Notes under the pieces: generated by a model | Databases searched by the model: none | What the model was told of the DNA's origin: nothing | Seen by the model: only the letters and a program-made list of their open reading frames with translations | In this document: positions 34,935-46,430 of the stretch, one piece after another | Layout of the letters: each line of letters starts with the position of its first letter | Numbering within the stretch: position 1 is the stretch's first letter | Origin: Spongilla lacustris | Taxonomy: Eukaryota > Porifera > Demospongiae > Spongillida > Spongillidae | Length of the DNA stretch: 64,000 nt | Assembly: GCA_949361645.1 (NCBI GenBank) | Contig: OX442418.1 | Location: 4,221,609-4,285,608 of the forward strand | Direction of reading: 5' to 3' | Translations under genes and position numbers: made by a program

Positions 34935-36495
34935 CTAGAGGGGAGGGAGAGAGGGGAGGGAGAGGGAGAGAGGGAGGGGGATAGAGAGAGCCTTTCACCA
35001 TTGGTATCATGTACAAAGGTTTGTGGCTGTGTTGAAAGAATAAATTAAAATTATATTGTTTTATGAGGCAACTTGACTGCTCCTCCAATAGAGAATTTCA
35101 CAACTGGCTGCTCTGGACTAAGGAAGCTGCTCTTTGGAGAATCAGAGATGCACTCCTTGTGTCAGTTTTATATCTCTGGAACACAGGACATAGTGAACCA
35201 TCACAACATCACTTAATAGGTTCAGTGTGGGTGCTGTTTTAATGTGAGATGCATGATGCAAGTGGACATTGAACTAGCTTTTGCAGATTGTACTAGCTAA
35301 GCATAGAGACACTTGGCACTATTGAATTTCATGTCAACTCCAGTGGCTGGTCAAGAATCTCAAAGCACAGTGGACACCTGAGATGATCCAACTGACAAGT
35401 TGTTAGTGTCAGATACTGGAGGAGGCATAATTCATTCCAGGAGCATTGCATGAAAGTGCATGGTGAGGTGCCTTCATAAGATGGTTTGCATATTGGGAAT
35501 GATGCCCTCCAGTATGTTGCACTGTTTTTGGCCTTCCACCTGTTCTCAGCTTCTTAAAACTGATGCTCACATGCCTGTGAGCAAGCATACATTGTACATG
35601 TACATGTAAGTACTTTTTCATACCATGCAATTCTCATTACTATGGTTGCTCCGTTGGAGTGGGACAGTGGAACCTTAATTGGGCTGCTGCGGTGATTTTT
35701 AAAAACCATTGTACACTTGCAGCAACTGCAAGCAGAAGCAAGATGGAAAAGTGATCGAATCATCTTCAGCATCAATAGTAATGCCAAAGGCATCCTGCAT
35801 GCAGCTGCTGTGCAAAATTCCTGGCATCTGTATATGGTTTAAACTGCTTTCCCTCGAACAACCATCAATTTCTCACACACCCTGCAGTGCTGCTGTACAT
35901 TTTGGCTGTGATATTCCATTCTGTTTGTTTAATTATTTTCACTCGACTGCATAATATTCATAAAATGAGCTGTCGTACTGCATGCAGGAAAATGATGTCC
36001 GCGGGTTGTGGTGCACATAAAACATAAGCCTAATGATTTTTCTACCTGTCTATGTCGCGTAGACTGTTAGGAAAACCGTCTGATCGAAGCAAGGGACACG
36101 TCTTCCTACCCGTAAAATTTAACCCACAGTAAACCCTTTAGCTAAAGTAACAGAGCACCTCCGTAGGAACGCACATAGCGGCATACGCAGTATCGAGCTT
36201 GGTAGAAGATAGATAGGCATGTATGTTGTATATAAAAATATGGCTGTTTGGTACATGGTTAGAACGGAGTAGATGTGCAAATGAGGCTATCGGTTAATGA
36301 GGCAAAAAACCATTCAATGACAACATCTCCACCGTAAATCCTAATTATGGACTTAGTTTCCAGCCGCAAACAGCCGTGACCTAGACCTTTTATCAGCACA
36401 GTCTGGCCACACAACAAAATTCATGACATTGGACCTTTACAAACATCCAAATAAGATAGGATCAGCAGGTGTTTATGCACACACACACACACACA

Positions 36496-36568
<73 letters not shown>

Positions 36569-39500
36569 TTCAATAGGCAACATCTGCCAGTATCACTTAC
36601 GGCATGCATTTGCTACAGATGTTATATTTACAAGAAGCACACCAATTTCATCTTACATGAACTTCCTATAACATCAGGGAATACCACACCTACCCCCTGG
36701 TTTACACGTGGCATGACACTTGCTGTTCTGTCAATTAATCCAGGGTTCACAAACATGCCATTTAACTGTACATATAAAGGGAAGACTTCCTACAATAATA
36801 CTGCAGCAATGGAAGTAGAACATCATAACACAAACTTTCATGAATCCCTCAATTGTATTTGGCCAGTCAGACACACAATATTTGCCACCACAATTTCTCT
36901 TTTCCTCCTCCCTTTACGTCCCCTTCCATTTCCTTACCCTTCCATCTCCCTCCCTCCTCATTCCCTACCTCCCCCTCCCTCCCTCCCTTCACTCTCGCTC
37001 CTCCTCTCTCCTTTCCTCCCCTTATCCCCATTCACGCCGCTGGCCCCGGCTCTCATCTTATAGCGCATGTCAAATGAAGTACTATCAGACTGAAAGGATT
37101 GTGTGTGGAAGGAAAAAGGTAAGCTAGCTGGGTTTGTTAAGCAAAATCATGTCGTTTGAATTACATGAATCAGACAGGAAATAAGCTCCAGCCAGTAGCA
37201 TGGAGCCAGATGAGTGGGTGTGGCAGAGTGCCACGTGGTGGATGGTTTAAAAGGGGTGCGGGAAGTGAAGACCAGTCTACCTAATTAGTGCACACCACTG
37301 CATGGTTGTTTTAATTTGCATTGTTGTGAGTTGTCAGTCTTGCAGGCTATTTCGTTGCAGATGTGCAGATAATCTCAGGAGAAATATGATGTGGAACTTG
37401 GTTGCTGGACTGTCATTGCTGTTGGTCTATCTGTAGGCTATTCTGTTGGTTGTTTTTCTCCCCTGCAAAATATTTTCCCCAATGGGGTTTTTTCTGCAGA
37501 AGGAGTTTTTCCCACAACCATGTTGCTGTCTATGTGTATGTGTGGCATATGTGTTGTTGTAGCGGTGGTGGTGTGCACAATCGACGATAACCTATGTTGG
37601 GTTAGGGTTAGGGTTAGGGTCTTGCTAGGTACAGGCGGGAGCTGACTAATACCATGCTTTCCAGAACATTTGGAAACTCCACATACATATAGGTTTACCC
37701 ATTTTCCTCTGTTTCATTCCATTTCTCTGTCTTCTGCTAGGCCATGCAGTGATCCCCATTGCCAGAGTCGATACCTCTGGGCTTGAGGATGCAGCTCAAG
37801 TCCAGCTACAGCTACGTGTAGGCCTACACCTCTTGTCTGAGCAGCCAGTCGAGGTAAGCAGCCTAACATATCATTCTCACTTCAATACATCGATCTGTCT
37901 ACTCCGCAGTGTAGTAAACACAGACTCGAAGCTTTTAGTATTCCATGGCATGTACTAGTAGTTACCCCCGGCACGGGGTGGCACCTGGCCCACCACGCCC
38001 TCTGCTCGACTCCAGCTTTGCAGAATGCTCTATATGGGCATGTCCTAGCTAGCTGCATGGCCTCATTTGGAATATCCCTAAATATCTATGGCAACACATA
38101 CAAACGCCATTTTAAAATGGCGCCTTATTGCACCAAAACTTGAAACTGCCATTTGATATAAACATCATTTAGAGTAGTATTAGAGGGTGGCTAAAGTTGC
38201 AGGTCTGTTAGTTAAGTAAATAATAATCAAGTTAGTAAAAACGCCATACATTCTCTAAGGAATGTACCGCAGAATGAAATCCAAAAATTTACAAAACGCA
38301 ACTTTCGTGACCATTGATTCCTCCATTGTTCTATCCCATCACATACACTTCTTTCCATGACACTCAATCTCATATATACAATTGGGGACACACTTAATAC
38401 TATTACCAATGGACTACTGTCCTTCAATGCAGACAAATAAAATAGCCACATAAAGTATTTTGCAAAATGTTATGTCATTGTACAGGTATATCATTCATTA
38501 TAATTACTACCGTAATTGAAGGCAGAAAAATGCATGAAATTATGTTTAGTGAATAAGTCCTATACATGTACGTTTTGGTTAGATTGCATACTTGTATAGG
38601 TGAGGTACTACATGTATAATTACTATCACGTATGTATATGTGTGTGATGTGGGCTAATTATATTCATCAACAGTGCCAAGGAGGGTGTCAGGACACCCTG
38701 GACCCTCCTCCTGTATCCGCCCCTGACTGATCTACATGTACATGTAGCCCCACATACTTGTGGGTGTTGATGTAGAACCATAACAGGTCACACTGGCATC
38801 TTGAGAATGGGAGCAGTAGGTTGTAACAACACTGCCACTATAGCTACAGGAGAGCAAAGAGGACTCAGTGCCATAACAGCTCAGACCATAGAGAAAGATA
38901 CTTCCAGTGCCCTGACCATACTGTGCACTAGAGCTGTACGATGAAACCCCTGAAGTAGGGGGAGGAGGAACAAGGGTGTGGTCATATTGCATCACTGCAC
39001 TGGTGGGTGGGGTCACGTGATGAGGGCGTGGCCACCACGCTCACCTGAGAAGCCAAGCTGACTGCACACCACTGTGGCAGCATTATAGCCCCAGCTACTT
39101 CCACATATGGTGCCCCATGCGTTGTTGTAGCACATCTCCACGCGGCCATAACCATAGGCCTGGTTTGATCCTGTCCCAACAAGACGAACAGCTCCATTTG
39201 GGCAGGTATCTGGAAATGCATTCATGAGTAAAATCGTATGGCTACCAACGTGATGTTAATATAATAGGTAGGGGATGCAGAATGGAGTGGACTTGTGTTT
39301 ATATGTTTCAACTCTATTAATATAACCATGTCATATACAATGTAGGTGTAACTATAGTTAGTGATACATGTAATTGAAATAGCCATACCTGTATACCTGT
39401 AACTGTCAAAACTTTAATGTGGTAAAGATAACCTGTCATTGGAACATATGCACACACCCTGCCCCACCCCCTCCCCCTTGTTGGCATCATGCCACACCCC

Positions 39501-39847
39501 CTGGTCCTAACTCACATGTGCAGCCAGTCTCATCACTTCCATCACTGCAATCAGATACTCTATTGCATGCCAGTGTGGCATCAATACATTGCAGTCCATT
39601 GTAACATTGGAACTGGTAAGGGTAGCAAGTACCTGCACAAAGAGGTGGGTGTGGCTAATATAAAATCCATCACCCATCCAATGATGTAATGATGACCTCC
39701 CATCACCATATCCATCACCACACCCAACCTTACCACATCCAAATTCATCACTGTTGTCTCCACAATCATCATACTTGTCACACTTGTAGGATAAAGAAAC
39801 ACAGTTTCCATTGTTGCATTTGAACTGTAATGATGATAAGCAGGATG
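32160..39847 (-). CDS. Membrane protein with two LDLa and one SRCR domain
   Basis: Exons on the minus strand: 39847-39734 (LDLa: [27 protein letters not shown]), 39632-39516 (second LDLa: [28 protein letters not shown]), 39209-39045 and 38994-38758 (the two halves of one SRCR domain: [35 protein letters not shown], then MQYDHTL and [13 protein letters not shown]). The last exon is 32563-32160: an extracellular [13 protein letters not shown] stub, one membrane helix ([17 protein letters not shown]), a basic stop-transfer, and a tail rich in Tyr/Pro/Gly ending APPPYPS. SRCR plus LDLa on one membrane protein is common in sponges and other invertebrates, in recognition or adhesion roles. The PPxY tail could bind WW domains. 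The 5' exons with the signal peptide were not found. Joining the last exon over a 6-kb intron is inference. Confidence 0.65.
32640..33065. repeat. Minisatellite, ~20/36-bp unit (copy A)
   Basis: Units of GTGTGCTTAGAGGGTGGAGG, alternating in places with a longer form containing TACTTGGAGTGTGTTTAGAG. The equivalent array in the duplicate lies at 59645-59930 and lacks the TACTTGGAG higher-order unit. Confidence 0.9.
34306..34700 (-). pseudogene. Broken open frame inside the 2.5-kb element
   Basis: One minus-strand frame reads [20 protein letters not shown], hits TGA at about 34603, then continues in the same frame through [20 protein letters not shown] and [18 protein letters not shown] to a stop at 34306. 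Acidic and Met-rich, with no recognised domain. It may be the remnant of a transposase or of the element's accessory gene. Confidence 0.35.
34731..34990. repeat. GA microsatellite with GGGA core
   Basis: Symmetrical array: about 70 bp of GA, then roughly ten GGGA/GGAG units, then about 80 bp of GA, then irregular GGGAGAG. Purine-only on this strand for about 250 bp, so it could form triplex DNA. Confidence 0.95.
36476..36565. repeat. CA microsatellite (copy A)
   Basis: About 45 CA units with one CACCA interruption. The equivalent array in the duplicate is at 63706-63796. Confidence 0.95.
37600..37620. repeat. Interstitial TTAGGG repeat
   Basis: Just over three uninterrupted GTTAGG units (TTAGGG type), the animal telomere motif. 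Too short to be a telomere; possibly a break-repair scar or chance. CCCTAACCC-like pairs also occur near 61945 and 63490. Confidence 0.6.
37741..37853 (+). CDS. Orphan exon, possibly upstream exon of the 50-kb zinc-finger gene
   Basis: A polypyrimidine/TAG acceptor at 37740 and a GAG|GTAAGC donor after 37853 frame an open 113-nt exon reading [19 protein letters not shown] then [16 protein letters not shown]. It exits in phase 0, which matches the phase-0 entry at 50376. That gene otherwise lacks a 5' end. Twelve kilobases separate them, so the link is inference. Another short spliceable block with a GTAAGC donor lies at 37065-37117 but its phase does not fit directly. Confidence 0.4.
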
Positions 39848-39984
39848 CTGCAGTGGTCATTGAAAGAGAAAATAAAATATAATGAGCTATGTAGTTAATC
39901 ATTGAAAGTGAAGGTACATGTATTATGCGTACTTCTCTGCCACCCCTACATCTTCTAGTCTGCCCACTCTCAAATCCATCCCTA

Positions 39985-40088
39985 CCTCATCCACCTCCTT
40001 CATCTCCTCCACTCCCTCCACCTCCTCCACCTTCTCCACTCCCTCCACCCCCTCCACTCCCTCCACTCCCTCCACCCCCTCCACTCCA
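39985..40088. repeat. CTCCACC minisatellite, left part
   Basis: Repeats of CTCCACTCCCTCCACC and variants, ending exactly at the hAT-like terminus. It continues on the other side at 41670-41940. Confidence 0.85.
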
Positions 40089-41669
40089 CAGTGTTTTAAG
40101 ACCAGGGGTGATGCAGACATTTTTGAATTGTGTACTTTTAAATTAGGATCAATATTGCTATTATAGAAGTGAGAATATTTATTTAAAAAATTATTAAATT
40201 ATAATAAATATTAATAGATATAATCAAACCACTGAATTCAAGATATAAGAAATGTTATTTTTCTCAAGATTTATTAACATTTTAGTCTTTATTCCCAAAG
40301 TACACAACAAGCCTTATATTTTAACACATATTGATGCAAATGAATAAAATAGATCAGTTAACACTTCAATAAAATAGGTGTATAAGCTATCACATGGTTT
40401 TTGTGTTGCATGAGTTTGTAATGAGCATGCTGGTAGCTCAACTTTTAGTTTAAGATCCTGCCTCAGACTTGTGTAGCTGGTAGGACCAAGTTTGTATTGT
40501 GACAGCATGTAGAGACCATCATCCAAGCTAATTTTCTTGTCAACAGATTTCTTTGTGGAATAACTGCATGCCAACAGCAGCTAGAGGCCTATCTTTAACA
40601 TAAATGTAAAAAAACCTAATAGCTGAGATGGAGTAATGTTGTTTTCTTCTGCTTCTTCCTGAATTAAAGACATCAATGCCTGCATTCTCCTGTTTCTTTG
40701 ACGTGCATGGACTAACTATATCTAAGGGAGATAGCAAACTTTCTTTCTCACCTTGTGGCACATCTTAGCTATCTCTGCCACTGGACCCTTCACCTGACAT
40801 GCTTGTGTCCACTAATGCACATGCCTCTGCACTGGAACTATCTATTGCTTCATAAAACACTTAATTCTTATGAAAGACCCTTATTGTAGTTTTACTCCGT
40901 TTGGATTTTCCTTTATTCGTATTGATCCATTTGGATCGCAGCGACAGAAAACGGAACGCCCACTTCTTTTCAATTTCCTTACCTTTTTTAAGCCCCTTCA
41001 TCATCCAAATACTGTCTTGCTGCTTCAGTGTTGCTCTTAAACTTCGTAACATACCTGGTGTGAGCTTCTAAGTTCGTTATTTTGTGCTTTTCTGTCATGG
41101 CCATCAATCGAACACATACGATTATGTTTACGCGCGCGAGCGTTATTAGCAATTATTGGAAAACACAAACGGTATCGATGTTGTAGAAGTCTTTATGGTA
41201 GTCCCATATAGAAAGCGGGACGTTATCGGCACATGTTTTGGGGGTGCCAACTCATAACATAATGCATCTATTTTGTCTGTCTTCTCTGTTGGACCCTCGT
41301 TTGTACTCGCCGAGGAAAGTTAGGCGGTACAATCTAACTTTTCCTCGTTTTGCCCGCCTTTCATTGCAAAAAAAGATATATGCCAAAGACAAAAACAAAT
41401 TTGGTATCTTTCGAAAGGCACGAGAAAACGCTATCTAGCCACATATTCATTCTTCCTCCCATTTGTTCCATTAAATGTGCAGTCGAGTATAAAGACGTTG
41501 ATGTTAGAGCTCAAATGTTTCATCTGTTTTTAGCTTCAACATTCTAAAACAAACTGAATTTCCATATTTTCACATTTATTTTCTAATACTTTGGACTATT
41601 TGGAGTTAAATTATGTAAAAAAAACATTAAGGTCATATCCTAGCCCGATGTCTGCATCTTAAACCACTG
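40089..41669. mobile_element. hAT-like element inserted in a minisatellite
   Basis: The ends CAGTGTTTTAAGACC (40089) and, inverted, CAGTGGTTTAAGATGCAGAC (41669) are terminal inverted repeats. A CTCCACTCCCTCCACC minisatellite lies on both sides, so the element split one array. Minus-strand remnants include MTEKHKITNLEAHTRYVTK near 41100, SISAIRFFYIYVKDRPLAAV near 40620 and LSQYKLGPTSYTSLRQDL near 40480. The K-D-R-P-L-x-x-V segment recalls the start of the hAT catalytic region. Frames are interrupted. The flanking duplication is blurred by the minisatellite (CACTCC on both sides). Confidence 0.6.
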
Positions 41670-41940
41670 TGCACTCCCTCCACCTCCTCCACTCCCTCCA
41701 CCTCCTCCACTCCCTCCACCTCCCCCACTCCCTCCACCTCCACTCCCTCCACCTACTCCACTCCCTCCACCTCCCCCACTCCCTCCACCTCCTCCACTCC
41801 CTCCACTCCCTCCAACTCCTCCACTCCCTCCACCTCCTCCACTCCCTCCACCTCCTCCACTCCCTCCACCTCCTCCACTCCCTCCACCTCCTCCGCTCCC
41901 TCCACCTCCTCCACTCCCTCCATCCCCACCTCTTCCCTTA
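41670..41940. repeat. CTCCACC minisatellite, right part
   Basis: About fifteen units of CCACTCCCTCCACCTCCT. On the opposite strand it reads as a Gly/Ser run that is not a real protein. Much longer than the left half, so the insertion was asymmetric or the array expanded afterwards. Confidence 0.85.
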
Positions 41941-42862
41941 TCTAAATGAAGTGGGAGGGGCACAATAAATGGCTTACCATTGGTTGCATAGAACATAGCA
42001 CCTGTGCGGGAGGGAGGAAGGTATGAGTAATTGCACTGATTGTTAGTATTCAATTAAATAAGCTCAAATTAGGTAATCAATCACAAGGGGAATGGAGAGA
42101 CGGAGGAGCTGGAGGGAAGAGGGAACAGGAGAGGGTGTGGAGGAGGGATCGAAGGGGAATACTCTGCTGATTCTCATACTTTAAGATTCACTAAATATGC
42201 CGCATTTCTGAAGAAAATTAACTAACGACATGCAAACATACTCTATAAATGTACATGCATGTACATGCATATATTGGTATCTGATTTTGCACACCAAGAG
42301 GCACTTAGCTAGAGAGGCGCTGCATACAAAGCAATGGCTGTGAAGATTTGCAAACGAATAATCTCAAATTCCTTAGGTTTGCATATTGTATTAGAAATTA
42401 TTATCACTTTAATATTTTGTAGTATCAACATAACACAACACCACTAAACTACAGATGTGTCACTAATATCACTTTAAAATAAAAATACATATATTTTAAT
42501 TTGAAATAAATCATTGTATTTTGAATTTTATTATCAAGCCTGACAGGTCGATCTTTCAGATTTCAGGCTGGAGCCTGGACTTAATTTCGGCAACCCAGGC
42601 TGCATAGCTACATGTGATTTCAGACCACTATGGATGTTTAAACCTGACCTTGATGCGGGGGCAGGCAATAAAGCTGTTTACTTAAGTATTAGTATGTGTA
42701 TAATCTGATCCAAAAGTTGTGCATTGAAACCACACGCATTAAAATTATCCATAGCACCCTTCCTCTAAATAGAAAGCAGTGGGATGTTTTACTAATCGTA
42801 TTCACGACACATCACACCCTACATATATGTAAAGATTACATTCAAATACAAGACCGTATTAA

Positions 42863-42886
42863 GGGGGGGGGGGGGGGGGGGGGGGG
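42863..42886. repeat. G-homopolymer in a repeat module
   Basis: Twenty-four G following CCGTATTAA and followed by CCTGGGGGGGCTTAAGCC. Looks like the same class of transposon-linked homopolymer as at 5187, 5440 and 8871. Confidence 0.7.
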
Positions 42887-43209
42887 CCTGGGGGGGCTTA
42901 AGCCTCACCCAAAATTTTGGGCCAGCATATTATTTAGGATACATGTACATGTACAGGTAATAAATTACGTGGTAGCAATACCACAAACGGACATTAAAAA
43001 AAAAAACCACACATTCCGGTATGGCAAGCCGCCCGTGTGGTTGACACTGAACCATCAATCGATGTCCATTTTTTCTAAGCAGCCTTCCAGGAAGTTGAAA
43101 TATCATAATTTGGAATTTCCAAATGTTGATCTTCCAACTTCAGGTGTTTCTTCCCGAGCCTGCACTACTATGCCCCAAGTAGACACCAGCACTGCTAGTA
43201 TACCTTACT

Positions 43210-43555
43210 AGTAACTTCGGCCTAAGAAACATTTCTTCGAAGTCTTGCCAAGATTAATTTGTTCCAAATTCTTGCGTACCATGTTTTCGCAAGCTATTGA
43301 ACATCTGTATGTCATTAAATATCAGACAAATCACTCCTCTAACCTGTACAGGTTGAAAAGCGTTCACCCGAGAAATTATAAAGTGTCACACCTCTTAGCA
43401 TGCCTCGTCGGGGATTCGCTTTATAGAAACTCTTGAACTGATATCACTGATATGTCTGCAATTTAATGACATATGAAAAACTGGAATTTGCAAAACATAT
43501 TATGCAAGAAATCTTGGCAAGACTTCAAAAAAATTTTTCTTAGGGCATACCATCA
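43210..43555. repeat. Inverted repeat, ~100-bp arms
   Basis: CCTAAGAAACATTTCTTCGA and AGTCTTGCCAAGATT on the left return inverted at 43500-43552; an ATGTCATTAAAT pair lies further in. Arms are diverged with a central 120 bp. Probably an old fold-back MITE. Confidence 0.6.
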
Positions 43556-46100
43556 TTTATCATCAAGCAGCAGTCTTTAAACTGGTGCATGATTTTACAT
43601 GTGCATAAAGATGATACAGATATGTTAGACTTTCAAGCAGTGACAAATGACTTCGTAAGCCATAATTCACACTGCCACACTGTATTTGGAACGTTTGTTT
43701 AATGCATGCTGCAAAGAATGTACATTTTTACCTATGCATCGTATTTATCATGACTCATGTCCCAAGTGATTGACTACGCCGTAACGGTCATTAAATACCG
43801 GTATACCACCAACTTGTTCTTAGTTACTTGTATATTATTTCAATAGCGGAAAACCATCGTCAAAGGTAGGAACTTAGCTGAGCAGAGGAGGGCACTTCTG
43901 CTACCTGTAACCATCAGTAACGATAAAAATTAAACGCACGCCATGCATATTTATAATAAACACCCCCCCCCCCCCACACATACACACACGCACACACTTC
44001 GTATAATCAGAGTCACGTGCGCCATAGACTTTAGGAATTTTAGCGCGCCCTATCCTTGCACGCGTGAATCGCACCTACGTTGACCAAAAAAGGGGGCGGA
44101 TTTGAAGGCTTGAATAGAAGTCTATGCCTTCTCAAGTTTAAATGAAGTAGTCGATAGACGATTTACTAAAGATATATATTATTTCTGGTATAATAGGCCT
44201 GAAGCGGACAGTCTCATAAATCCCCCCTCAAATCCTGGATACGCCGCTGGAAAGTAGGTCTGGAGAGTCAAGTGTTGTCGTATTTACTATTCTATCTGTT
44301 TTTAACATGCTTCTGTGTCATTTATATGTTTTGTGACTTGAAAAGTGCGAGACCGATGGGGGAGGTAGGCGTGCCCCGCCACGAGGCTTAAACACGCACA
44401 GATTAATAAACTTACAAGTGATCAACAAGATGTAGTACATCATCCTGCAGCCACGGCTGTTTCGAGACGGACACTATTAGGTTGTTAATTAGAATATGTA
44501 TGTATATTACGGTACAATTCGTATCCGGGTCCCATAGGATCCTAGGAGCTCATTAATGTTCTAATTTGTGAAGATGGTTTACCATAAAATACCTATATGT
44601 TCTATATTCAGTTCGGCACTACAAAACATCAATTCGCACTATTGAGGGGTGTTCTTTATTAGACCACTAAAGTCGCACATCTCATGGTTTCTTTGTTTTT
44701 GTTTTGGCATTCCTGAAGCACTCGAACGGCAAGCCGTTTTACTCGAGAAAATGCCTGACAAAAGGGTGTGAAATGCACCTTGTTGTAAAGATAGATCATT
44801 GTCCGTTTTAAACATGCCTAGCTTATGTGCAGACTTATTTTCTGCAGCGAGAACAAAACCGTTTACCCTGGACTAGCTAATCATGAATAAAGCGGTATCA
44901 CGTGCGCTCATGCCGCAATCGAGAAGCCGATGGAAATTTCTTCATGTCAAGTGCAGTAGGGTATACCGGACCTTTTATGCGGACACAATTATGTCTCGAG
45001 GCAATTTAGAGACAACCTACAGCTGTGCTAGCCTACTTTATCTGTGGAACTGCTGCTTCCCGCTAATTTCTACAAAACGAAGGCTTGCTATGAAGGTTGG
45101 GAGGATAGAAAGTGCTAATTGGAGGAGGTAGGTGCTAAATTGCTAATCCTTTCATCCCTCGTTCAGCATAGTAAGCCCCGCCCCCTGCTGCCACGCCCAC
45201 CTTAGTTTTCACCCTCTCGTAGTCAGGCATACCTGCTAATTCAAGATGTGCTTGGCAAGCTCTACAGGTTTATTTTGCCCTTTTCCTGCAAGACATGGCT
45301 ATACAATACAAGTGGGTGGAGCTAGTTATGTGACTAAAGCTTGTGATGATGTATTGTTGAATGTGTGTATCCCACAAGCCACATGTCCTTCTTGTGTTTT
45401 GGCCTACATTCACACACTCTTGCTCCCCTTGCTCCCTCACTCTCCCTTATGGGAGGTGATTAGTGCCACAATTACGACCACAGAATCACGTGCAGCGCAG
45501 CACTCGAACTCGATGACGCAGTTGCAGCGCAGCGATCTCGTTCCCAGATCGGGTGTATTATAAACAAAATCATTTGTGTTTATAGTGCTCACAATTAGGA
45601 TGCACAACTCTTTTAGACCTTGCGTGTCCACTTTCAGATCATGACTAGGTGAGAGATTGTTATAATTATGACCCATACGTTTCTGCTGCTAAGGCTACTG
45701 TCCTTTGTTGCACTAAAGAATGTGGTAGGTCTATAAGCGAAGACCACCCCATTGATTCCAATCCAGCTCTGTGCTGTCATCTCTGTACGCGTATATCTCC
45801 TTCTGATCCCGGACTTATTTTCCGCCGCTACCGAAGGTTTTCCCCGGGTCGTGGTGATGGGTACGACCGGATTCATCGAATAGGCCTACCGCTCGTGGAC
45901 CGTCTACACGTCTGGCAACCTGACATTAGTCATTCGGTCTGGCATTGTTCACTGTCTATGGCCCTTGTGCCAGTGGAAGGTGACCCTGTGAACAAAAGGA
46001 GGGGGCAACCCCTTCAAGCGCTATATATAACCGTGCTACTAATTACTTGACAGCACTTTGACAGCTTGCTCTGTGTCTGTATGTACATGTGTGTGTGTGA
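43556..46100. other. Gene-poor, unassigned open frames
   Basis: No domain is recognised. A plus-strand frame at 45649-46050 contains a cysteine-spaced stretch (CTKECGRSISEDHP, CCHLCTR) and a CpG-rich run, but has no splice or homology support. Another at 44883-45131 starts MNKAVSRALMPQSRSRWKF. Either could be transposon debris. Confidence 0.25.
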
Positions 46101-46104
46101 GTAC

Positions 46105-46430
46105 AGTGTATGTATCCAGGCAACAATCCACATAGAATCCGGAGCAACCTTTCCCTCCCAACTCCCTGGAGATACATCAGTCTAGGCATATGGAGAAGGG
46201 CAAAAGTGATGTTTAATCATCTCATACATTTCCCATGCATGTTGTCATATCGTCCAAAAGTAAGGAGGAAGTGTAAGTGGAGATTTCAGTAGAGGTAAGG
46301 GAGTAGAAGACAAGGAAATGTCATCATGCTATGGTAGTTTACATATACACAGGTTTGTACAGTGGTGCCTCTAGTATGGAGAGAAGGACCAAGGGATACT
46401 AGCTCAGTTTCTGAGGAGGCAGAAGTTGCT
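46105..46430 (+). repeat. Dispersed repeat, copy 1
   Basis: Begins near CAACAATCCACATAGAATCC and carries AACTCCCTGGAGATAC, ATACATTTCCCATGCATG and GTACAGTGGTGCCTCTAGTA. The same family appears inverted at 48705-49650 and direct at 50640-51470. It may be a non-autonomous transposon, truncated here. Confidence 0.8.

Larger units (their letters stand above)
33870..36378. mobile_element. 2.5-kb DNA transposon with an empty-site counterpart
   Basis: The ends CACGGCTGTTTGCGGC (33870) and its complement (ending 36378) form 16-bp inverted repeats, flanked by ACCT on both sides (33866-33869 and 36379-36382). The duplicated segment has the unoccupied site at about 63620 (TGTACAGACCTAGACC), so both borders are fixed and a 4-bp target duplication is indicated. 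Superfamily is not established; 4-bp duplications occur in Sola-type elements, among others. It carries the GA microsatellite and a broken minus-strand frame. Confidence 0.85.
31739..36800. repeat. Segmental duplication, copy A
   Basis: Sequence from TATATTGGACATTACAAT onwards matches 58765-64000 in the same order and orientation, with a few percent substitutions. Matched landmarks: the membrane-protein exon, the GGGTGGAGGGGTGTG minisatellite, AATGGCCCATACATAGGCGG, GCGGGTGCAATTTGACCCC and the CA array near 36480. Copy A has a 2.5-kb insertion (33870-36378) that copy B lacks. Copy B has about 2.7 kb between its equivalents of positions about 33680 and 33690. Confidence 0.9.

Noticed and set aside
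34553..35088. Arg/Glu and Ser/Leu open frames over the GA array
   Set aside because: Pure dinucleotide repeat translation; only the non-repeat part (34603-34700, minus) has any coding look.
41640..42053. Gly/Ser-rich open frame suggesting a glycine-rich structural protein
   Set aside because: It is the CTCCACC minisatellite read on the other strand, and it ends at a transposon border.
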